DNA from: Opitutia bacterium
GTDB lineage: Bacteria > Verrucomicrobiota > Verrucomicrobiia > Opitutales > Opitutaceae
Length of the DNA stretch: 32,780 bases
NCBI GenBank assembly: GCA_947453695.1
Contig: CANGHW010000053.1
Span: 1 to 32,780, forward strand
Direction of reading: 5' to 3'
Within the stretch, counting starts at the first letter, position 1; each line of letters starts with the position of its first letter. The position numbers and the translations under genes are program-made. Below the pieces are notes generated by a model. That model was not told the DNA's origin. It saw only the letters and a list, made by a program, of their open reading frames with translations, and did no database searches. This document shows positions 8,839 through 15,869 of the stretch, one piece after another.

Positions 8839-9786
8839 TCAACCCGTCTCCGGCAAAAAGGTCGGCCACGTGATACCCCGCGCCGGCGGCACCGCCCCGA
8901 CCGCCGAGGCTACGTGCAGCTCCACATTCCTCGCTCCCCACGCATACAGCGTCCGCACCAGTCCCGCTTCCGCACACGGCACCAGCCACACGGGCGTGTG
9001 ACCGCGCATCGCGTCGAGCGCCCGCCACAACAGCGCCAGCGCCGTCGCCTCGTCGCGTGCGTGCCCCGGCCCGATCATCAGACAAGCGGGATCATGACTC
9101 GCGACGAGAAACCCCGCCGGCTCGCCTGTCGGATCGCGCTCATCGTCGAGCACCCAGGTCCGCCACGCGCCCACTTCGTTGCGCAGGAAAAACGCATAGT
9201 CTTTTTCCCGGCTCACACCGCGTTGGGCGTTCTCGAAATTTGCCAGCCGCCCCGCCTCGTCACGCCGTGCCACCCGCACGCGCTCCGCGCCCGGCGGCGG
9301 CACCACTACCAGACCCGTCGTGGGCACGGTGAGCACCATATCTTGGTAGAGCGTGTGCGGGGCGAAGCCCAATCGCGTGTAGAGGGAAAACGAATCGAGG
9401 TTGAGCGCGCTCGACACCAGTCGCGCCGGCTTGCCCGCCGCCCGCGCCCGCGCCAGCGCCGGCTCCATCATCGCCCGCGCCACGCCCCGCCCTTGCGCAC
9501 CCGGTGCTGTCGCTACGATCCCAAACGCCACATGCGTCGGTCGGTCGTGGATGAAACATACGCCCAACAATTCGCCCGTAGCGGCGTCCCGCGCACCCAC
9601 GCCCTCACCGGCATCGAGCGCCCCATACACGCGCGGAAAAATGCGAAACGGTTCATGGCTCTCGCCGAAGCGGGCCCCCTGGCGCAACCGGCTCTCATAC
9701 CATGCCACCAGCGCGGTGTGCAGCAGGCGGGCCACAGCTTCTTCATCGTTCGGACCAAGCGGTGCGATCAGCGGCGGGGTTTTCAC
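8839..9786 (-). CDS. GNAT-family N-acetyltransferase with two GNAT-like halves
   Basis: The product is about 315 residues from GTG at 9786; a TTG at 9795 is the only other upstream option before a stop. The N-terminal half has the acetyl-CoA-binding motif VATAPGAQGRGVARAMM (91-107; QGRGVA is the pyrophosphate-binding turn), followed by NLDSFSLYTRLGF, the usual motif B. The C-terminal half (about 165-300) repeats the fold in degenerate form (TALALLWRALDAM, then LVRTLYAWG) without a clear Q/R-x-x-G-x-G/A turn. Only the first half is therefore expected to bind CoA. The substrate is unknown. It lies upstream of the sugar kinase fusion and is divergent from the oxidoreductase gene at 9899. Confidence 0.82.
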   Translation of the reverse strand: MKTPPLIAPLGPNDEEAVARLLHTALVAWYESRLRQGARFGESHEPFRIFPRVYGALDAGEGVGARDAATGELLGVCFIHDRPTHVAFGIVATAPGAQGRGVARAMMEPALARARAAGKPARLVSSALNLDSFSLYTRLGFAPHTLYQDMVLTVPTTGLVVVPPPGAERVRVARRDEAGRLANFENAQRGVSREKDYAFFLRNEVGAWRTWVLDDERDPTGEPAGFLVASHDPACLMIGPGHARDEATALALLWRALDAMRGHTPVWLVPCAEAGLVRTLYAWGARNVELHVASAVGAVPPARGITWPTFLPETG

Positions 9787-9898
9787 GCTTCGCAAACTGC
9801 GATCAGATCACCCGCTGACAAGCCCGCGCGCATCGCCATCGTTTGCTCGCCGCACGCAGCTCCAGACTTTCTCTTCTGCTCAACCCCGCTTTTTTCCC

Positions 9899-11116
9899 AT
9901 GTCGCTCCCACCCCAAACCCGTCGCGATTTCCTCGCCACCGCTGCCGCCGCCGGCGCCCTCGCCCTCACGCCTCGCCTCGCCACCGCCGCTCCTGCCCTC
10001 GCTTCAGACCGCAAACTCCGCGTTGGCATCGTCGGCGGACGCTTCGGCGCCACGTTTCAATTTCACGAGCACCCTCAATGCACCGTCGAGGCCGTGAGCG
10101 ATCTCCGCGCCGATCGTCGCGCCGCGCTCATGAAGGTCTACCGCTGCACGAAGAGCTACGACTCGCTCGCCGAGCTCCTGCGCGACCCAAAGATCGAGGC
10201 CGTCTTCCTCGCCACACCCGCGCCCGATCACGTCGCGCACGTCGTCGCCACCCTAAAGGCAGGCAAACACGTTCTCTGCGCCGTCCCCGCGGCGATGACC
10301 CTCGAGGAATGCGCCACGCTGCGCGAGGCCGTGCGCACCTCCGGTCTCACCTACATGATGGCCGAGACGAGCTACTGGCAGCAGGCCACCATCACCGCGC
10401 GCAAGTTCTACCAAGAGGGGAAATTCGGGACCATCTACACCGCCGAATCGATGTATCACCACGCCGGCCTCGAGGCGCTTTGGTTCGAAGACGGCAAACC
10501 CACCTGGCGCCATGGCTTCGCGCCCATGAACTACCCGACGCATTGCACCGCCCACCTCCTCGGCGTCACCGGCGAGCGTCTTACCGACGTCTCTTGCCTC
10601 GGCTGGGGTGACGACGATCCGCTCCTCAAAAACAATCCCTACCAAAATCCGTTCTGGAACGAGACCGCCCAGTTCCGCACCAACCGCGGCCACACCATGC
10701 AGGTCCAAGTGTGGTGGAAAGGCGCCCATCGCGGCGGCGAGCGCGCCCGCCTCTACGGCGACAAGATGAGCTTCCACTACCCCGACCCCAACGGCCTCGG
10801 CGCCGTGCTCGTGCGCTCCGGCAAGCAGACCGAGAAAGACAGCGGCGGCTTCGAGCGTGCCCTCCCCGCCTTCGAGAATTTCACAATCCCCGAGTGGTGG
10901 AAAACCGATCTGCTCCCCGAGCCGCTCCGTCACAAGAGCGGCCACGAAGGCTCACACACCTTCATCACGCATGAGTTCATCGACGCGGTCCTGCGCCAGC
11001 GCCGCCCGGCCGTGGACGTCTACGAAGCCCTCGCCTACACTGCGCCCGGCATTGTTGCCCACCAGTCCGCTCTGAAGGACGGTGAGCGGCTCAAAGTGCC
11101 AAGCTTCGACGCCTGA
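9899..11116 (+). CDS. Tat-exported Gfo/Idh/MocA-family oxidoreductase
   Basis: The product is 405 residues from ATG 9899. A twin-arginine signal is evident: TRRDFLATAAAAGALAL with Arg8-Arg9. This means the protein is folded with its NAD(P) cofactor before export. The Rossmann start LRVGIVGGRFG (about 39-50) is followed by AVSDLRAD and YDSLAELLRDPKIEAVFLATP, and then GKHVLCAVPAAMTLEE where most family members have a GKHVxCEKP motif. The second domain contains the usual alpha/beta dehydratase-like segments (GTIYTAESMYHH, HCTAHLLG). Members of this family oxidise or reduce sugars, sugar derivatives or inositols, and exported forms are common in Verrucomicrobiota and Planctomycetes. The Lys of the EKP motif, usually important in catalysis, appears replaced. 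It is convergent with the downstream hydrolase. Confidence 0.9.
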   Translation: MSLPPQTRRDFLATAAAAGALALTPRLATAAPALASDRKLRVGIVGGRFGATFQFHEHPQCTVEAVSDLRADRRAALMKVYRCTKSYDSLAELLRDPKIEAVFLATPAPDHVAHVVATLKAGKHVLCAVPAAMTLEECATLREAVRTSGLTYMMAETSYWQQATITARKFYQEGKFGTIYTAESMYHHAGLEALWFEDGKPTWRHGFAPMNYPTHCTAHLLGVTGERLTDVSCLGWGDDDPLLKNNPYQNPFWNETAQFRTNRGHTMQVQVWWKGAHRGGERARLYGDKMSFHYPDPNGLGAVLVRSGKQTEKDSGGFERALPAFENFTIPEWWKTDLLPEPLRHKSGHEGSHTFITHEFIDAVLRQRRPAVDVYEALAYTAPGIVAHQSALKDGERLKVPSFDA

Positions 11117-11152
11117 TTTTCTCGTCTGTCGCTGCGAGCGTGAGCGAGTGAC

Positions 11153-11956
11153 TCAGTGCGCCGCCAGCCAGTCGCGCACGCGCGGATTAAAATCCTCGAT
11201 CCGCTCCCAGTGGAACGCATGCCCGGCACCTGCGTAGAGATGCAGCTCCGCGCCCGGAATTCCGCCCGCTACTTCCTCCGCCATCCAACGCGGGGTGAAA
11301 ATATCCGCATCGCCGCCGATCACAAGAGCCGGCGCTTTGATTTTTCCGAGCTCGCGCACCACATCGTGTCCGACACACGCCGCCGCCTGCGCTTCGAGCG
11401 CGTGCAGCGGTTGCGGCGCCGCGCCTTCGCCCGCTTGTTTTTGTCCCTCCAACATTCCGGCGTAGCCTGCCGCATCGTCCCACGTTGGCTTCGAAAAAAT
11501 CAGCAGCTGGATGTAGTTCATGAACTCCTCCGGGCGCAGCCGCGCCTTGATGGTTTTCATGTGCTCGAAAATCCCCCGCGCATACGCGTCGCACCGCGCC
11601 CACGGACACATCAGCACCAGCGAGCGCACGCGCGTCGGGTGCCGCAGCGCGAGTTGCTGCGCGATGACCGATCCCATCGAGCAGCCCACCACGCGCACAC
11701 GCTCCAGTCCGAGCGCGTCGAGCAGACCGACGAAATCGTCCGCCATCATCGCGCTCGAGTAAGGTCCCGCCGGCTTGTCGGTGAGTCCTACGCCGCGATT
11801 GTCCGGCATGATGCAGCGAAACGACTTCGCCCAAAACTCCGCATGCTTTTCCCACACGCCGCCCGGCGCCGTGATCCCCATGATGAGCAACACCGGCTCA
11901 CCGCTGCCGCGCTCGTCGTAGTAAAGTTTGATTCCGTTGGTCGTGATGTGGGGCAT
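11153..11956 (-). CDS. Alpha/beta-fold hydrolase
   Basis: The product is 267 residues. It shows the classic alpha/beta hydrolase order: oxyanion region LLIMGITAPGGVW (23-35), PDNRGVGLTD (51-60), nucleophile elbow GCSMGS with Ser93, acid-bearing strand GGDADIFTP (Asp216 or Asp218) and catalytic His246 in GAGHAFHWE. There is no signal peptide, so it is cytoplasmic. It resembles the 3-oxoadipate enol-lactonase/haloalkane dehalogenase-like group, but the sequence does not fix the substrate. The start at 11956 is the first Met before the conserved MPHITTNGIKLYYDE. It is 49 bases downstream of the sugar isomerase-like gene on the same strand, and the two probably form an operon. Confidence 0.9.
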   Translation of the reverse strand: MPHITTNGIKLYYDERGSGEPVLLIMGITAPGGVWEKHAEFWAKSFRCIMPDNRGVGLTDKPAGPYSSAMMADDFVGLLDALGLERVRVVGCSMGSVIAQQLALRHPTRVRSLVLMCPWARCDAYARGIFEHMKTIKARLRPEEFMNYIQLLIFSKPTWDDAAGYAGMLEGQKQAGEGAAPQPLHALEAQAAACVGHDVVRELGKIKAPALVIGGDADIFTPRWMAEEVAGGIPGAELHLYAGAGHAFHWERIEDFNPRVRDWLAAH

Positions 11957-12005
11957 GGGAAGTAAGGTGCTCTCGTTTGGATTTTCGCGTAAGCCGCGCC
12001 GACTC

Positions 12006-12833
12006 TCAGCGCTTCAGCGCCGGGATCAGTGAGTCCTTGATCCACTTGCCGTCGTGCAGCGTGACCGCGTCCGGGTCCTGCACCGCCAGCGGCGCCTCGT
12101 CTTCGCACACGATCCAGCCGGAGTAATTGCGGTCCAGCAGCCACTGGGTAACGCCCACGAGATCGACCTTGCCCTGACCCATCAGCGCAAACTCCGGGTT
12201 ACCATCCCAGTCCTTGAAGTGGACGAGGTTAATCATCTCCGCGTAGTCGCGCATCTTCTTCAGCGGGTCCATCCCACCATTGGCCATGTGGCCCACGTCC
12301 GGCGTCCAGCCCGTCACCGTGCGGTCGAGATTTTCCAGGATCGCGCGGTAGTCCGACTCCGTCCGATTGGTCGAGTGGTGCGGTGAATTCGGGTGAAAAC
12401 TCGCCGGCACCCCGGCCTTCGCCGCGCGCCGCGACACCGCGTTCACGTTGGCCACGAGATTTTTCTGCCGCTGCACGAGATCGTGCCGCCCTTCGGGCAT
12501 CTGCACCGTGCACAACGTCGCGCCCGGAAACCGCTTCAACAGCGCGATCGTCGCATCCGCCTCGGCCACTTCCTGCGCCGTCTCCTGCGGATGGTTCCAC
12601 GAGAGCACGAGCGCGATCGCCGCGAGCTCCAGCCCGGCGTCCTTCAGTGACCGCTCCAACCGGTCCGCATTGAAATGATCCCCCATCCAGCCGTGGCTCG
12701 GCGAAAAACCCGCGAAGCCCGCCTGCGCGGTCACGTTGATCATGTGCGGAATTTTGCCGGCATAGGCGCGACCCGATTCCTTCATGAACCAGGTGTAAGT
12801 CTCGGCGGCGAAACGGAAAGGGAGCGGACGCAT
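12006..12833 (-). CDS. Sugar phosphate isomerase/epimerase-like TIM-barrel protein (AP endonuclease 2 family)
   Basis: The product is 275 residues from ATG at 12833; the frame stays open further upstream but that extension is Arg-rich and lacks family signatures. TIM-barrel xylose isomerase-like features include GFAGFSPSHGWMG (41-53) and the candidate metal-ligand segments ASFHPNSPHHS, TPDVGHMANGG, LVHFKDWDG and IVCEDEAP near the C-terminus. These ligands fit a metal-dependent epimerase/isomerase acting on a keto sugar or inositol derivative. There is no signal peptide. It is the first gene of a two-gene minus-strand unit with the alpha/beta hydrolase, and lies about 210 bases from a perfect 16-bp palindrome at 13042-13057 that could be its operator. 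The exact substrate is unknown. Confidence 0.88.
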   Translation of the reverse strand: MRPLPFRFAAETYTWFMKESGRAYAGKIPHMINVTAQAGFAGFSPSHGWMGDHFNADRLERSLKDAGLELAAIALVLSWNHPQETAQEVAEADATIALLKRFPGATLCTVQMPEGRHDLVQRQKNLVANVNAVSRRAAKAGVPASFHPNSPHHSTNRTESDYRAILENLDRTVTGWTPDVGHMANGGMDPLKKMRDYAEMINLVHFKDWDGNPEFALMGQGKVDLVGVTQWLLDRNYSGWIVCEDEAPLAVQDPDAVTLHDGKWIKDSLIPALKR

Positions 12834-13041
12834 AAGTGAAAAGAAGCGGCTGAAGGGGAGTGAAACGCGGGGTGAAGATGAAACGCGCGCCGATTGAGTC
12901 CGCCGCGCGCTTCGTTTCAACCCGGATATGTGTCGCACCTGTCGATTGCCTCCCTCCCCGCGGGCCGCGACCTCGCAACGCAACCGACCGCACTCCGAGT
13001 CCACTCCGCACCGTCGTCGTCGCGACCACGTGTCCGCGCCT

Positions 13042-13057
13042 TTCCCAAATTTGGGAA
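13042..13057. promoter_or_regulatory. Perfect 16-bp palindrome, possible operator
   Basis: TTCCCAAATTTGGGAA reads identically on both strands. It is AT-rich at the centre and lies in the long divergent intergenic region, about 210 bases upstream of the isomerase start and 400 bases upstream of the ABC ATPase start. A perfect dyad of this length suggests binding by a dimeric regulator. No regulator gene is adjacent, and only one copy was seen in this window. Confidence 0.4.
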
Positions 13058-13207
13058 TGCCGCATTCCACTACCGGAAAGTTTACTGCCCATCCGTCCTT
13101 ACTGCCCCCGCCCCATAAATTTCTAAACTCTGGTCTTCAGCACTTTGCGCACAATCCGACCCCACGGCACAGGCGTTGCTAAACCTCCGGCGCCCTCCGC
13201 CATCCTC

Positions 13208-13435
13208 ATGATCCACGCCACCGCCTCCGCCCTGTTTCTCGCCGCCACCTTGTTCGTGCGGACGTTTACCTGCGACGCCTCGAGTGCCTCCACCCCTTCC
13301 CGTCCCGACTCTCCTACGGCCAGCCGCGTGATTCCCACGATCAAGCCCGGCGCGCCCTCGTCTCCCACGCAGACCGCCCGTCCGGCAGCTCCGCGCACCG
13401 AGAAACGCACCCTCCCGGCGCACCTGTTCATGTAA
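13208..13435 (+). CDS. Possible small exported hypothetical protein
   Basis: A 75-codon frame from ATG 13208 begins with a hydrophobic stretch (SALFLAATLF) resembling a signal peptide, and continues as a Ser/Thr/Pro-rich tail with no recognisable motif. It ends 21 bases before the ABC ATPase start, a spacing compatible with an operon. In its favour are the signal-like N-terminus and position. Against it is the low-complexity composition, which any frame in such GC-rich DNA can produce. I do not recognise a family. Confidence 0.28.
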   Translation: MIHATASALFLAATLFVRTFTCDASSASTPSRPDSPTASRVIPTIKPGAPSSPTQTARPAAPRTEKRTLPAHLFM

Positions 13436-13456
13436 TTTTTTCGCGTCCCCGCGCGT

Positions 13457-14125
13457 ATGATCACGCTCCGCCACGTCGACCGCATCTACCCCCTCAAAGG
13501 CGGACCCTACTACGCGCTGCGGAACATCAACCTCACCATCGCGGAGGGCGACTTCCTCTCGATCATGGGCCCCTCCGGCTCCGGTAAATCCACGCTACTC
13601 CACATCCTCGGCCTCCACGACGCCCAGTGGGAGGGCGAATACCTCCTCGCCGGCTCGCCCGTCCACCAGCTCGACCAAAAGAAACGCTTCGAACTCCAAA
13701 AAAAGCACCTCGGCTTCGTCTTCCAGAGCTACCACCTCCTCGACGATCTCACCGTCTACGAAAATCTCGAGATCCCGCTCTCCTACCGCGACGTCCCGAA
13801 GAAAGACCGCGAGAGCATCGTCTGCGACGCCCTCGACCGCTTCCACATCGTCGGCAAAAAAGACCTCTACCCCTCGCAACTCTCCGGCGGCCAGCAACAG
13901 CTCGTCGGGATCGCCCGCGCCCTCGTCGCGAAACCCGCCCTCATCCTCGCCGACGAGCCCACCGGCAATCTCCACTCCGATCAAGGCCGCGAGATCATGG
14001 AGCTCTTCCGCAAACTCAACCGCGACGACGGCGTGACCATCGTCCAGGTCACCCACTCCCACGAAAACGCCGCCTACGGCACGCGCACCGTGCGCCTCGC
14101 CGATGGCATGATCGTCTCCTCATGA
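13457..14125 (+). CDS. MacB/LolD-type ABC transporter ATP-binding protein
   Basis: The product is 222 residues, the normal size for a stand-alone ATPase subunit. All nucleotide-binding motifs are present: Walker A GPSGSGKS (38-45), Q-loop Gln90 in [10 protein letters not shown], signature LSGGQ (142-146), Walker B LILADE (162-167) followed by PTGNL, and H-loop His200. The FVFQSYHLL and [10 protein letters not shown] wording places it in the LolD/MacB/FtsE group, which powers lipoprotein release or tripartite efflux through an FtsX-like permease. No permease or adaptor gene accompanies it here. The next recognisable gene is a TolC-family protein 223 bases later, which suggests the pair belongs to a tripartite exporter whose other parts are elsewhere or lost. 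There is no Shine-Dalgarno before ATG 13457. Confidence 0.92.
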   Translation: MITLRHVDRIYPLKGGPYYALRNINLTIAEGDFLSIMGPSGSGKSTLLHILGLHDAQWEGEYLLAGSPVHQLDQKKRFELQKKHLGFVFQSYHLLDDLTVYENLEIPLSYRDVPKKDRESIVCDALDRFHIVGKKDLYPSQLSGGQQQLVGIARALVAKPALILADEPTGNLHSDQGREIMELFRKLNRDDGVTIVQVTHSHENAAYGTRTVRLADGMIVSS

Positions 14126-14190
14126 AACGCGCCACCCTCTCGCCGCTCGCTTCCCGCCATCGGCCGCGCCGCAGTCCCCGCGTCAGCTCC

Positions 14191-14223
14191 TGTGGGGCAG
14201 GCTTTACGCCTGCCATTCCCCAC
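14191..14223. repeat. TTTAC-loop hairpin repeat, copy 1
   Basis: The core is GGCAGGC (14196-14202), loop TTTAC (14203-14207) and GCCTGCC (14208-14214), a perfect 7-bp stem. It is flanked by outer GTGGGG and CCCCAC arms. It lies between the ABC ATPase and TolC-family genes. Related copies are at 27623-27655 and 29536-29562. It is a REP-like palindromic element, not a terminator, because no T-run follows. Confidence 0.7.
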
Positions 14224-14348
14224 ACCATGCCACACGCCCCCACTGGCTCCGCCGCCCGCCCCAAAGCCACCCTCCGCACCCTCGCCACCGGCCGCGCCAC
14301 CCGTCACGCCTACTTCAACGCCCTCTGCGCGCTCGTCTCCCCCGCCCG

Positions 14349-15842
14349 ATGATTCCTCCGACATTAGTCATTAGACACGGGTCATTGGTCATTCGGCCTT
14401 GGGCCTTCGCCCTCCTCGTCGCCCTCAGCACCATTCCGCTCATCACCCATGCGGCGCCCTTGACGCTCGACGACGCCATCCAGCTCGCCCTCAAGAAAAA
14501 CCCCGCCCTTCAAGTCAGCGCCTTCTCCCCGCAGATCGCCCGCGCCAACGTCCTCACCGCCACCGGCGCCTTCGACCCCACCCTCAACTTCCGCCGCACC
14601 TACACGGAAAACGAAGCTCCCGTCACGTTCTCCCCGCTCGTCACCACGCGCACGCAGACCGACGACTACCGCCTCTCCCTCGACGGCCTCGCCCCCTGGG
14701 GCCTCACCTACAGCCTTGGCGCCAGCGCCCAAAACCAGCGCGGCACCTTCAACAAGTTCACGGATTCATTCGCCACGTTCGGTGGCCTCTCCGTCACCCA
14801 GCCACTCCTCCGCGGCTTCGGTTTCGGCGCCACCCTCGCCGGACTCCGCGTCGCCCGCGCCGACCGCGGCATCGCCGACTGGCAGCACCGCCAGACCGTG
14901 ATCGATACCGTCACCGGCGTTGTCCTCGTCTACAACAGCCTCACCCTCGCCCGGGAAAATCTCCGCATCGCGCAGCTCTCCCGCGACCTCGCCGCGCAAC
15001 TCCTCGACCAAAACGAAAAACGCAACCGCGTCGGCTCCCTCTCCGATGCCGATGTCACCCAGGCCCGCGCCCGCGTCGCCAACCGCGAGGAGTCCATTCT
15101 CCTCGCCGAACGCGCCGTCCGCGACACCGAGAACCAGCTCCGCCAACTCATCGGCGAGACCACCTTCTCCGCCACCGCCACCCCCTTGGAACTATCCCCG
15201 CTCCCACCCGCAACGCCTATCACGCCAGACGCAGCCGCCGATCTGAAGACCGCCCTCGACCAGCGTCCCGATTTCCAAGCCGCCCGCCTCGGCGTCACCC
15301 GCCGCCGCGCCACCGCCGCCCTCGCGCAGAACCAACTCATGCCGCGCCTCGATTTCGTCGGCAGCTACGGCTACAGCGGCCTGGACCGCGATTTCTCCAC
15401 CGCCCGCGGCCAAGTCCGCGATCAGGACGTCCGCGCCTACTCCGCCGGCCTCGTCGTCTCCGTCCCGCTCACCTTCGCCGAAGGTCGCGGACGCGCCCGC
15501 GCCGCCAAACTCGGCCTCCGCCAATCCGAAGCCGACCTCACGCGCCTCGAGCAAGACATCGCCGTCGATGTCGCGGGCGCCATCGGCCAGATCCTCACGA
15601 CACGCCAACGCGTCGCCGCCACCCGCACCGCCTACGAACTCGCGAAGCAAGCCCTCGACTCCGAGGAGAAACGCTTCCGCGCCGGCACGAGCCGCACGCT
15701 CGACGTCCTCCAACTCCAAGAGCAACTCGCTGCCGTGGAAAGCAGCCAAGTCCGCGCCCTCGCTGACGAACGCCGCGCCCTCGCCAACTACGAGCGCGAG
15801 CTCGGCGTGACCCTCACGCGCCGCGGCATTACTGTCGAGTGA
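14349..15842 (+). CDS. TolC-family outer membrane efflux protein
   Basis: The product is 497 residues from ATG 14349; a TTG at 14385 is an alternative that would remove 12 residues translated from a GTCATT repeat. A signal peptide follows (hydrophobic 19-31, cleavage near THA at 33-35). The mature protein starts PLTLDDAIQLALKKNPAL, the standard outer membrane efflux (OEP) opening, and has the two expected OEP repeats. Long coiled-coil helices show as heptad-like stretches (for example SDADVTQARARVANREESILLAERAVRDTENQLRQL-type positions around 235-265, and 395-490). It ends with the typical ANYERELGVTL segment. The family forms trimeric outer-membrane channel-tunnels for drug, toxin or metabolite export. 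With the upstream ATPase it would form part of a MacAB-TolC-like system, but adaptor and permease are not in the window. Confidence 0.92.
   Translation: MIPPTLVIRHGSLVIRPWAFALLVALSTIPLITHAAPLTLDDAIQLALKKNPALQVSAFSPQIARANVLTATGAFDPTLNFRRTYTENEAPVTFSPLVTTRTQTDDYRLSLDGLAPWGLTYSLGASAQNQRGTFNKFTDSFATFGGLSVTQPLLRGFGFGATLAGLRVARADRGIADWQHRQTVIDTVTGVVLVYNSLTLARENLRIAQLSRDLAAQLLDQNEKRNRVGSLSDADVTQARARVANREESILLAERAVRDTENQLRQLIGETTFSATATPLELSPLPPATPITPDAAADLKTALDQRPDFQAARLGVTRRRATAALAQNQLMPRLDFVGSYGYSGLDRDFSTARGQVRDQDVRAYSAGLVVSVPLTFAEGRGRARAAKLGLRQSEADLTRLEQDIAVDVAGAIGQILTTRQRVAATRTAYELAKQALDSEEKRFRAGTSRTLDVLQLQEQLAAVESSQVRALADERRALANYERELGVTLTRRGITVE
14364..14393 (+). repeat. Short GTCATT direct repeats at the start of the TolC-family gene
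   Basis: GTCATT occurs three times, at 14368-14373, 14381-14386 and 14388-14393, in an AT-rich island. It is translated as two copies of Leu-Val-Ile-Arg at the N-terminus of the predicted protein. This suggests the annotated start may run through a noncoding repeat and that the real start is nearer the signal peptide. Confidence 0.45.
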
Positions 15843-15869
15843 GGCTGCAGCTCGCGCCGCCAACGCGCC

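Larger units (their letters stand above)
12834..13456. other. Sparse 623-base region between divergent units
   Basis: This stretch separates the minus-strand isomerase gene from the plus-strand ABC ATPase gene. It holds the 16-bp palindrome at 13042-13057, a short TTCC/GGAA inverted pair just after it (13064-13077) and one doubtful 75-codon frame at 13208-13435. I see no RNA gene, no conserved domain and no insertion-sequence ends here. Promoters for both flanking genes are expected within it, but I could not identify convincing boxes. Confidence 0.55.

Noticed and set aside
8767..10611. 614-codon plus-strand frame
   Set aside because: The product is Arg/His/Pro-rich and overlaps the GNAT gene (antisense) and the Tat oxidoreductase gene in another frame, both of which have real motifs.
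11119..11152. TCGCT/AGCGA short dyad between convergent genes
   Set aside because: It is a five-base stem with a GC-rich loop and no T-run, expected by chance at this composition.
14122..14352. 76-codon frame overlapping the ABC ATPase stop by ATGA, as if translationally coupled
   Set aside because: Its sequence runs through the hairpin repeat (giving CGAGFTPAIPH) and is Arg/Pro/Ala-rich with no permease-like hydrophobic segments, so coupling appears accidental.
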